Shown: positions 27,201-35,400 of the stretch, in pieces | How positions within the stretch are numbered: position 1 is the first letter of the stretch | Layout: each line of letters begins with the position of its first letter | Assembly (NCBI GenBank): GCA_015295985.1 | Contig: DVDX01000042.1 | Span: forward strand, 1 to 42,300 | Direction of reading: 5' to 3' | Origin: Synechococcus sp. M44_DOE_062 | GTDB lineage: Bacteria > Cyanobacteriota > Cyanobacteriia > Thermostichales > Thermostichaceae | DNA length: 42,300 nt | Translations under genes and position numbers: made by a program | The notes under the pieces: model-generated | Told to the model about the DNA's origin: nothing | What the model saw: only the letters and a program-made list of their open reading frames with translations | Databases searched by the model: none

Positions 27201-28355
27201 TTATGCCCTAAGGTACCGTTGTTCCACTCGATCCCCAACATCTCCAGACCCCGGATTAGGATGACCCTTGCGGCATTAACGTCGCAACAGAGCACTATCC
27301 CACATCTGGGGCATTGGTGGGTACGAGTAGAGAGAGTTTTCTGCACCCAATAGCCACAGCCGGAGCAGTCTTGGCTGGTGTACTGCGGGGGTACGGCTAT
27401 CACCACCTTGTCGAACACCTTGCCGTAGTAGTCCAGCCACCGGGTAAACAAACTCCAACTGGCATCGTGAATCGACTTAGCCAGATGATGATTTCGGACT
27501 AGGTTATGCACCTGCAAGTTCTCGTACACCACGATGTCGTGAGACATCACCACGCACCGGGCTAACTTGATCACCCAGTCCCTACGCTGGCGTTGGACTT
27601 TGAGATGCACTTTTCCTAGCCTTTTCCTTTGCTTGTGGTAGTTCTGGGATTGGGGCTTGATCCCTTTCCTGAACTTCCTGCTTAACCTCCGTTGATGTTG
27701 TTTTATCCTCCTTTCGCTACGTCTCAAAAACTTGGGACAATCTACCTTGTTACCGTTCTGGTCAGTATAGAAGTGAACCAGTCCTAAATCAATACCAATC
27801 ACCTGCCCCGTGTACTTCCCCGGCTCTTTGTGCTCGACATCCAAACAAAACTGAGCATAGTAGCCGTCGGCTCTGCGAATAACCCGCACTCGGTTAATTT
27901 TGTGCTGGAGAATGTCTTGCCGTGCTTCTCCATTGCAGTAGAGGGAGAAGGTGCCCGCCCCGAAACCATCCGTGAAGGTGATGCTCATGCCATCGGCAGA
28001 TAGCTTCCACCCGGATTGTTTGTATTCTACTGAACGGCAATGCTTTTTGAATTTGGGGTATCCCTTTTTCTTCTCCCCGTTTTTGCAGCGGCGATAGAAG
28101 TTAGAAATTGCAGACCAAGCCTATTCTGCACTGGCTTGCCGTGCCGCTGAGTTAAGCTGATTGGCAAAGGCAAATTCTTTCGCTAAATCTTTACACAGAG
28201 CGTAGAGTTGCTTCTTCCCTACCCCTTGATTATCCATCCAATAGCGCAAGCATTTATTTCGCACAAACTGCATCGTGCGAATTGCCTCATCCAGAGCTTG
28301 GTACTGCTCTGGGGTGCCGTTTAACGTTTAAGAGTTTGGCTTCTCGGATGAGCAT
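27077..28355 (-). pseudogene. tnpB: tnpB RNA-guided nuclease gene, decayed
   Basis: The full-length frame would start at ATG 28355 (MLIREAKLLN) and encode about 423 residues. It is broken twice: a 7-bp tandem duplication (28318-28331) shifts the frame after codon 10, and an amber codon at 28121-28123 follows ASAE. From the internal ATG at 27988 an open frame of 303 residues remains. That part keeps the RuvC residues (GIDLG, VVYENLQVHNL, CDVNAARVI) and the zinc finger CSGC...CPRC. The N-terminal helix-bundle and part of the wedge domain are lost, so activity against DNA is doubtful. The C-terminal tail ends within the right-end hairpin. Confidence 0.88.
28318..28331. repeat. 7-bp tandem duplication that frameshifts tnpB
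   Basis: CGTTTAA is repeated head to tail. Removing one copy joins MLIREAKLLN to GTPEQYQALDEAIRTMQFVR in one frame, the normal N-terminus of TnpB. Confidence 0.85.
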
Positions 28356-28381
28356 AATTTTATCACAAAGTTGGCTGAATA

Positions 28382-28408
28382 AAAGCCGCCCTGGAAGGGC
28401 GGGGCTTT
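28382..28408. repeat. Left-end hairpin of the IS200/IS605-type element
   Basis: CCGCCC (28386-28391) pairs with GGGCGG (28397-28402) around loop TGGAA, extended by AAAG/CTTT across a 2-base bulge. It lies 16 bases inside the left terminus at 28424. Confidence 0.65.
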
Positions 28409-28424
28409 AGACCCAAGGTCTTTG

Positions 28425-28487
28425 GTAAAAGAGGGCATCGTCGCTGGGATCCAACTTGGAGCGCTGCCAATCCTCAAGCACCACCAT
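28425..28487 (-). pseudogene. Methyltransferase, 5' fragment
   Basis: This 21-codon fragment (MVVLEDWQRS... ending DDALFY) is the start of the methyltransferase whose remainder is at 26472-27059. It ends at TTTAC next to the left end of the TnpB element. The ATG at 28487 is the natural start of the intact gene, giving a 216-residue protein after reconstruction. Confidence 0.8.
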
Positions 28488-28603
28488 GGCCAAATGGTTT
28501 CAAAGCTTAATCAAAGCTAACATTTCGCAGCCTTCAGAAAGGGGGCAGGCGTGATAGCTTAGCAGAGCAACGGTGGCAATTTCGCGAGGAACCCTTTGCC
28601 GTG

Positions 28604-28819
28604 ATGTCTGCGTCTTACCCCTCTTCGACGGCTCATTCTTCTGCTGAGTCCGGCTTTGGCCTGCGGGAGTACGTAACCGAACTGCAGCTCCACATGGCCC
28701 TGCAGGCTCGCAGCCTTACCCCTGCTCTAAGCGTTTCTCCAGCTCAGGACAGCCCCCTAGCTCTGGTGCAGCGGGCCCAGGCGGCTATGGAGAAGTCCGC
28801 TTCCCGCCAGTGGCTTTGA
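28604..28819 (+). CDS. Small hypothetical protein, 71 aa
   Basis: The frame starts with ATG 28604 (GTG 28601 is directly upstream) and has GAGGA about 10-13 bases before it. The product is Ser/Ala/Gln-rich, with one amphipathic segment (LREYVTELQLHMALQARS) and a likely helix near the C-terminus (LALVQRAQAAMEKSA). There is no signal peptide or known domain. It lies between the start of the broken methyltransferase (divergent) and the ABC permease (convergent). I do not recognise it. It could be a conserved small cytoplasmic protein. Confidence 0.5.
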   Translation: MSASYPSSTAHSSAESGFGLREYVTELQLHMALQARSLTPALSVSPAQDSPLALVQRAQAAMEKSASRQWL

Positions 28820-28843
28820 GCGGCACAGCCCGGGCAAAGATAC

Positions 28844-29698
28844 TCAGGCCAAACTTTTGCGCAACACCCCCTGCACCAGCAGAACTGACACTACGACAAA
28901 CCCCGCCAAGAGGCCCAGGGATCCCGCCAGGGTGAGATCGCCCCAGGGAGCCTGCAGCACCACATCGGCCCAGCTCCAGTTATCGCTGCGGTAGACATGG
29001 CGAATGGGCTCGATGGCAAAGGTGAGGGGGTTGAGGCTGGCCACCCAACGCAGCCAGGTGGGCATAAAGCTCAGGGGAGCCAAGGCCGTGCTGGAAAAGA
29101 TCAGGGGCAAGTTCACCAAAAAGATGAAAGCCAGCAATTGTTGGTGCCCCGGCATGGCAAAAGCCAAGCCCAAGCTCAGCGCCGTAAAGCCCAAGACCAG
29201 CAGGCTCACAATCAAGGCCACCACCGCCAAGCCTGATCCGTCAGGGATCCCAGCCCCCAGGGCATAGTCTGCCCCCACAATCACCGCCGTCTGCAGCAGC
29301 GCCAAACTGACGATGAACAGGCTGGAAGCAAGAACAATGGAAAAGCGAGAGGTGAGGGGAGCCACCAGCAATCGATTCAGAAAGCCAAATTCTCGGTCGA
29401 AAATCACCGGCACCCCGGCATTCAAGGCTCCACCAAAAGCCGTAAACACAATAACCCCCGCACCCAAAAACTGGGTGTAGTTTTGTCCGGCCCCAAAAAT
29501 GCCGGCAGGAGCATTCTGAAACAAGGCCCCAAACAAAATCAGCCAGAGCAACGGCTGGATAATGCCGACCAGCAAGGTTGTGGGGCGACGCTTCAGTTGG
29601 ATAAACAAGCGGCGGGTGAGGGCAAAGGTCTCCTGCCAAAAATCAGCCGTCAAAAGGGGGATCGGGTTGGATTGAACCGGGGAAGAGGCAGAGGTCAT
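28844..29698 (-). CDS. ABC-2 type transporter permease (DrrB-like)
   Basis: The 284-residue product has about six membrane segments and an ABC-2 domain (TTLLVGIIQPLLWLILFGALF, and the conserved NPLTFAIEPIRHVYR near the C-terminus). I place the start at ATG 29698, which has AGGAG eight bases upstream, rather than a TTG nine codons earlier. With the ATPase gene 131 bases upstream it forms a two-gene exporter of the daunorubicin-resistance (DrrAB) type. The exported substrate is unknown; lipids, polyketides or other hydrophobic compounds are typical. Confidence 0.85.
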   Translation of the reverse strand: MTSASSPVQSNPIPLLTADFWQETFALTRRLFIQLKRRPTTLLVGIIQPLLWLILFGALFQNAPAGIFGAGQNYTQFLGAGVIVFTAFGGALNAGVPVIFDREFGFLNRLLVAPLTSRFSIVLASSLFIVSLALLQTAVIVGADYALGAGIPDGSGLAVVALIVSLLVLGFTALSLGLAFAMPGHQQLLAFIFLVNLPLIFSSTALAPLSFMPTWLRWVASLNPLTFAIEPIRHVYRSDNWSWADVVLQAPWGDLTLAGSLGLLAGFVVVSVLLVQGVLRKSLA

Positions 29699-29829
29699 AC
29701 CCAAGCTCCTGTAGAGTTGCTGCAATCAATCAATTCAATCAATGCAATGTTCAATCCATCAACTCATGAATAATATCTCGATAGGTATTTGTACAGGGAT
29801 CAATAGGGCTCAATCATGAGGTGACGGAG

Positions 29830-30855
29830 TTACTTTTTCTTTTTGCCCAGGTTGGCCTCGGCAGCCGCCAGCTCCGCGTCCATGAGGGTTTGCCCGGTTG
29901 CCGCCAAATACACATCATCCAAGCTGGGACGAGATTGGGTGCTGCTGAACACCTCCAGCCCATGAGCCTGCAAGTGAGCGCGGATCTGGCTGAGGGGATC
30001 CTCTCCATTCCGCTGCACCACCAGGTTTAGGGCATTGCCCTGGGCACTGTTGATCACCACCTTCTGGACAAAGGGCAGGGATCCCAGCAGTTGGGCACCC
30101 CGCTGGGCCAGTTCCGCCGGGGCAAATTCCTGCAGCTTGACGGTGATGCGCTCTCCTCCAACACGGGCTTTGAGTTCCTCTGGGGTTCCCTCGGCGATTA
30201 CCTTACCCTGGTCGATGATGGCCACCCGATCCGCCAGCAGGTCGATCTCCTCCAGGTAATGGCTGCTGAGCACCACCGTGATCCCTGTGTTCTTGAGTTG
30301 GCGCAGAAAATCCCAGATGGCCAACCGACTGGGAATGTCCAGGCCCACCGTGGGCTCGTCCAAGACCAGCACCTGGGGTTGGTGGAGCAGTCCTGCCGCC
30401 AGATCCAAGCGTTTGCGCAGCCCGCCGGAGTAAGTACCGATGCGCTGGTCGGCACGGTCGGTCAGCCCCAGCAGCTCCAGGACGGCAGCGATTCGCTCTT
30501 GGGCCAGGGGGCGCGGCAGGTGGTAGAGATCGGCCTGCAACTGCAACAATTCTCGCCCGGTCAGCACCTTATCCAAGGCCACCTCTTGGGCAACAAACCC
30601 CAGTTTTTCTCGTACCGCTTTGGGGTTTTCGCTGGCCGGGATCCCGTACACCTCTATCCGGCCTGAGTCGGGACGGAGCAAGGTGCAGAGGCAATGCAAA
30701 GTGGTGGTCTTGCCCGCTCCATTGGGGCCGAGAATGCCGTAGATCTGGCCGGGTTCCACCTGAAACGAGACATCCGCCACGGCCACTGTGGATCCGTAGC
30801 GCTTCTGAAGTTGCTGTACCAAGACTGCGGGAGTACTTGACATGGGCATCCACAT
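29830..30855 (-). CDS. ABC-2 type transporter ATPase (DrrA-like)
   Basis: The 341-residue product powers the exporter encoded next to it. It has Walker A GPNGAGKTT, signature YSGGLRKRLDLAAGLLHQP, Walker B VLVLDEPTVGLD and the switch His in VLSSHYLEEIDLLAD. The C-terminal part (residues of about 230-341) is the accessory domain usual in DrrA/CcmA-type ATPases and ends in a Lys-rich tail. GAGGAA lies just before ATG 30855; ATG 30843 is an in-frame alternative. Confidence 0.9.
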   Translation of the reverse strand: MWMPMSSTPAVLVQQLQKRYGSTVAVADVSFQVEPGQIYGILGPNGAGKTTTLHCLCTLLRPDSGRIEVYGIPASENPKAVREKLGFVAQEVALDKVLTGRELLQLQADLYHLPRPLAQERIAAVLELLGLTDRADQRIGTYSGGLRKRLDLAAGLLHQPQVLVLDEPTVGLDIPSRLAIWDFLRQLKNTGITVVLSSHYLEEIDLLADRVAIIDQGKVIAEGTPEELKARVGGERITVKLQEFAPAELAQRGAQLLGSLPFVQKVVINSAQGNALNLVVQRNGEDPLSQIRAHLQAHGLEVFSSTQSRPSLDDVYLAATGQTLMDAELAAAEANLGKKKK

Positions 30856-31083
30856 TTCGCTTCCTCTAGGCTACCAAGCCTGTACAGAAGATGAGGGGTG
30901 GCGCTCGCCCCCATTTCTCGCCCCTTGCCGCCAACCCCATAAGGATGGTGGGAGCCGAACTGAGGCTCAAGTTATAGTGGGTCAGGCGAATCCGGTGGGG
31001 GATCCGCGCCCATCCTTCAGCTCAGTCCGGTTGGGTCGAACCCTCACCAAGGTGTTTGTTGTGGATCTGTGGAGAGGAGATGA

Positions 31084-32160
31084 ATGCTGAAGCCAAAGCG
31101 TGCCTCTTGTGAGGGCTCGGATTCCCCCACCGCAAAAGGTTGCCCTGCTGTAGCTTATGTAACTTTGGCGCTCTTGGCGCTCAGCCTGGTCGGTTGCGGC
31201 GAGGGAACAACTCCTCTAGGCCCTCTGGAAAATGTCTTTCTGCGGGCGGATGATTTTGAAATAACAGGGGGATCCCCGGCCGCAGGCGCGGTGGGGCCTT
31301 ACCTACAGTTCAACATGCGGCGGCAACGGGATAACCAAATCCTAAATCGCCCCCTCAATGTCTATGTGGACAATGCCGGGCTGGCAGAAAGGCGGAATCC
31401 CCCTCTGGACAACCAAAACCGTCCCATCCTCTTACAGCGCTCGGTGGCCTTTTTGGGCAATGGGCTGGATCTGAACAGAGATGGCCAGCCGGATCTGCCC
31501 CCCAAAGAACCCCCCAGCTTCACCAGTGGCCCGCTGCTGCCCTACGCCCCGCCCAATCAGTGGCAAAGTCGGGCTGCCCTTGCCTATGTTCCCGGACAGG
31601 CCAATATCCCCGGACGGGGCCCCAGCGACCGCTTTGGCATCTATTTTTCTTCCATCCTGCCCTACACCGGGCAGCTTCGCTTTCGCGCCCGTGACGAACT
31701 GGGCAATGCTTTTGCCCGCACCTTTGAGATCACCTATCTGCCAGCAGCCAGCCGTGCCACGGTCACAGTTACCTTGGCCAACCTCACCGCCACTGCCCAA
31801 GAGCCGGTTCTCATTGCCATTTGTAACCAGTTGGGAGCCGCTGCCGTGGTGGGCTTGCGGAGTGGCACATTTACCGAGCTGGTGGATCTCCTGCCAGCCC
31901 CAGGGCTGCCGGTGGATCCCACCCTGAGCGAGCCCATCCGCTATGTGGCCGAGGCTTATCAATTTAACCGCGATCAAGCCGTGATCCGCGTTTCCCAAAA
32001 TCCGGCTGATCCCAGCCGCATGAGTGTTCCTCTGCTGGGATCCGAAGGGGCAACCGGTCGGGCAGATCTGACGCTGGTGAACTCCGCCGGGGATCGGCTC
32101 ACCTGCTTCAACGATCGGCTTTCGGATCTGCGGGATACATTTTCTGACTTTTTCAGATAG
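31084..32160 (+). CDS. Lipoprotein with an EF-hand-like loop, unknown function
   Basis: The 358-residue protein has a long basic N-terminus, a hydrophobic run and a lipobox LSLVGC (Cys38), so it is probably an exported lipoprotein. A segment DLNRDGQPDL around residue 130 fits a calcium-binding DxNxDGxxD loop as in dockerins and EF-hands. The remainder is beta-rich with Pro/Gly turns (PYTGQLRFRARDELGNAF, RATVTVTLANLTA), suggesting immunoglobulin-like modules. No family is recognised. GAGGAG precedes the ATG. It is followed by a hairpin terminator and points toward gltS. Confidence 0.65.
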   Translation: MLKPKRASCEGSDSPTAKGCPAVAYVTLALLALSLVGCGEGTTPLGPLENVFLRADDFEITGGSPAAGAVGPYLQFNMRRQRDNQILNRPLNVYVDNAGLAERRNPPLDNQNRPILLQRSVAFLGNGLDLNRDGQPDLPPKEPPSFTSGPLLPYAPPNQWQSRAALAYVPGQANIPGRGPSDRFGIYFSSILPYTGQLRFRARDELGNAFARTFEITYLPAASRATVTVTLANLTATAQEPVLIAICNQLGAAAVVGLRSGTFTELVDLLPAPGLPVDPTLSEPIRYVAEAYQFNRDQAVIRVSQNPADPSRMSVPLLGSEGATGRADLTLVNSAGDRLTCFNDRLSDLRDTFSDFFR

Positions 32161-32472
32161 CGATTGATTGCAGTTCTCCATACAGCCAGTTGGTCGTGAG
32201 CTGGCACATACGCCCTGGTTCTCTCAGATCGTCCAAAGTTCGCCGGAAGAGTTGGCAGAAGAAGCTCGAATAATCTGTTCATGACGAGCTTTTTTGTCCT
32301 TCTTTGCCTATCCGCTCGCGAAGCGGATGGTAGAGCTTTTGCCCCAATGGTTGCCCTACTGGCAAAATTCAGCCCTGACTTGCGGCTGCCCCCTTTTCCT
32401 GTCGGATTGGAGTGCGATATGCTGGTTTTCCACCTCTAAAAGCGTGATTTATTCCAAACCGTTTTGACTCCT
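32161..32472 (+). other. Intergenic region of 312 bases before gltS
   Basis: It holds the terminator at 32262-32295, a second hairpin ATCCGCT-CGCGA-AGCGGAT (32310-32328) without a T-run of note, and presumably the gltS promoter in its last 100 bases. I do not see an exact GTA-N8-TAC box here. Confidence 0.5.
32262..32295 (+). terminator. Intrinsic terminator after the lipoprotein gene
   Basis: AAGCTCG (32262-32268) pairs with CGAGCTT (32285-32291) and the stem runs into six Ts (32290-32295). A G-U pair and further A-T pairs can extend it. It lies about 100 bases after the stop at 32160. Confidence 0.6.
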
Positions 32473-35400
32473 ATGAATCCCCATCGCTCTCAGGTCTCGG
32501 TTCCTATCCTGCAGGAAAACTGGCACTTTCAAGAGCGGGATGCTTGCGGGGTCGGCTTTTTGGTAGATCAGCGGGGGAGAGCCAGCCACGACCTCTTGCA
32601 GAAAACCCTTCAGGCCCTCACCTGCATGGAACATAGGGGTGGCTGTGGCGGCGACGGCCAGAGCGGCGATGGGGCGGGCATTGCGACGGCGATCCCCTGG
32701 TCGCTGCTGCAAGCAGAAAGGGAAGAAATTCGAGCTTTGGATCCCGCTCACAGCGCGGTGGGGATGGTCTTTCTGCCTCAGGATCCCGCTGAGTGCCAGG
32801 CGGTGCAGCAGGTGATCGATGAATACTTGGCCACCACCGACTGGCAGCGGGTGGCTTGGCGGCAGGTGCCGGTCAATCCCGATTGCCTGGGGCCGATGGC
32901 GCGGCAGACCATGCCCTCTATCTGGCAGTTGATCCTTGCTCATCCCAGCCTGAGCGGAGATACCCTGGAGCAGCAGCTTTATCTGTTGCGGCGGCGCATT
33001 CGGCGGCGGGTGGAGGCTCAGTTTGGCTTTTATGCCCTGTACTTTGCCTCTTTGTCCTGCCGGGTCATCGTTTACAAAGGCATGGTGCAATCGGCGGTTC
33101 TGGGCCGGTTTTATCGAGATCTGCAAAACCCCCTCTACACCACCGCCTACGCCACTTACCATCGCCGCTTCAGCACCAACACTCTGCCGCGTTGGTCCCT
33201 GGCCCAGCCTTTTCGTTACCTTTGCCACAACGGCGAGATCAACACCTACCTGGGCAATGTCAACTGGATGGCCGCCCGCGAACAAACCCTCTCCCATCCC
33301 CGCTGGGGTACGGCGGTCGAGGATCTGAAGCCGATTATTGATCCCGGCACCAGCGACTCGGCGGGCCTGGACGCCGTGTTTGAGCTGTTGATTCAGTCCG
33401 GCTACTCCACTCAGCAGGCGATGATGGTGCTGATCCCGGAAGCCTATCGCAACCAGCCGGAGCTTCAGGATCACCCGGAGGTGGTGGATTTCTACGAGTT
33501 CTTCGGCGGCCTGCAAGAGCCCTGGGATGGCCCGGCGATGGTGGTTTTCTGCGATGGCAAAACCATCGGCGCCACCCTAGATCGGAATGGATTGCGTCCC
33601 GCCCGCTATGCGATCACCCGCGATGGACTGCTGGCGGTGGGCTCAGAAGCCGGGGTGGTTGCCCTGCCGGAGACCGACATTTTGGAAAAAGGGCGGCTAG
33701 GCCCGGGGCAAATGCTGACGGTGGATCTGCAGAGCGGGCGCATCTGCAAGAACTGGGAGATCAAAACCCAGGTGGCCGCCCAACACCCCTACGGCGAGTG
33801 GCTCAAAGCCCATCGCGTTCAGCTCAGCACCCAAGGCTTTGAAAATACCCCTCACCTCTCGGAAGAACAACTGCTCCAAGCCCAAACTGCCTTCGGCTAC
33901 TCCTCGGAAGATGTGGAGATGATCATCGAGGAGATGGCAGCTACGGGCAAGGAGCCCACCTTCAGCATGGGGGATGATGCGCCGCTGGCTGTGCTGTCCA
34001 CCCAGCCCCATCCCCTCTACGACTATTTCAAGCAGCGCTTTGCCCAGGTCACCAACCCCGCCATCGATCCCCTGCGGGAGAGCTTGGTGATGTCTTTGGA
34101 TGTGTATCTGGGATCCAAGGGCAACCTGCTGGAGATCCGGCCTGAGCATGCCCGCCTATTGCAGTTGCGCAGCCCGGTGCTTAACGAAGCGGAGCTGGCT
34201 GCCCTGCAGCACACTCCTTTTCCCTGCCACACACTTCCGATTCTCTATCCGGTGGCTGCTGGCCCAGAAGGACTGGAAGCCCAAGTGCGGGCCCTCTGCC
34301 AGCAGGCGGCTCAGGCGGTGCGGGGGGGAGCTGAGATTTTGATTCTCTCGGATCGCGGCCTCAATGCCGAGCAAGCTCTGATCCCACCTCTGTTGGCAGT
34401 GGGCGCTATCCACCATCACCTCATCCAGGAAGGGTTACGCCTGCAGACCTCTCTGGTGGTGGAGACTGCCCAATGCTGGAGCACCCATCACTTTGCCTGT
34501 CTGATCGGCTACGGGGCCAGCGCCGTTTGTCCTTATCTGGCCTATGAAGCTGTGCGGCAGTGGTGGCACAAGCCCAAGACGCAAACCCAGATGGCCACCG
34601 GCAAGTTGCCCCAGCTTTCCCTGGCCGAGGTGCAACTGAAGTACCGCGCCGCCATTGAGGCAGGGCTGCTCAAGATTCTCTCCAAAATGGGCATTTCGCT
34701 GCTCTCCAGCTACCATGGGGCGCAGATTTTCGAGGCCATTGGTTTGAGCCAAGAGGTGATCAACCTGGCCTTCCGCGGCACGGTGTCGCGGGTAGGGGGC
34801 ATGACGCTGGCGGATCTGGCCCGCGAGGGCATGGTGAATCACCAGCGGGCTTTCCCCGAACTCACCTCGAAAAAGCTGGAGAACTTTGGCTTTATCCAGG
34901 CGCGGCCCAAAGGCGAGTACCACATCAACAGCCCGGAAATGGCCAAGCTGCTGCACAAGGCCATTGAATCGGGTCAGCCTGCCCACTATGAGATCTACAG
35001 AGCCCACCTGCGCAGCCGCACCCCCACCGCGCTGCGAGACCTGCTGGATTTCCGCAGCGACCGGGATCCCATCCCCCTGGAGGAAGTGGAGCCGGCGTCG
35101 GAGATTTTCAAACGCTTTGCCACAGGCGGGATGTCCCTGGGGGCCCTCAGCCGCGAAGCCCACGAGACCCTGGCCATCGCCATGAACCGCATCGGCGGCA
35201 AGTCCAACTCGGGAGAAGGGGGCGAAGATCCGGAGCGATATGCCCCCATCACCGATGTGGCCCCGGATGGCACCTCGGCCCGCTTTCCCCACCTGAAGGG
35301 GCTGCGTATGGGGGACAACGCCAGCTCAGCCGTCAAACAGGTGGCCTCGGGGCGTTTTGGCGTGACACCGGAGTATTTGCTCAACGCCCAGCAAATCGAG

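Larger units (their letters stand above)
27060..28424 (-). mobile_element. IS200/IS605-type element carrying tnpB only
   Basis: The element lies within the methyltransferase gene, with no target duplication, as expected for this family. Left flank on the minus strand ends in TTTAC; the right end of the element ends in TCAA, matching the TTAC and TCAA cleavage sites known for IS608. Both ends have subterminal hairpins (28382-28408 and 27070-27089). There is a single gene, tnpB, and no tnpA, so mobility would need a transposase in trans. It contains no GGATCC palindrome although the neighbouring genes are full of them, which supports recent arrival. Confidence 0.88.

Noticed and set aside
27123-27502. 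Plus-strand open frames across the tnpB region
   Set aside because: They are antisense shadows of tnpB, which has clear RuvC and zinc-finger motifs on the minus strand.
29701-29829. CAATCAAT-like repeats between the ABC ATPase and permease
   Set aside because: The short AT-rich repeats are irregular and could be chance; no function can be assigned.
32310-32328. Hairpin ATCCGCT-CGCGA-AGCGGAT as a terminator
   Set aside because: No run of T follows directly, and a better terminator lies just upstream at 32262-32295; kept only as a note in the intergenic entry.
32449-33516. 355-codon minus-strand frame over the gltS start
   Set aside because: It is antisense to the Ntn domain of gltS, which carries the catalytic Cys in the plus frame.
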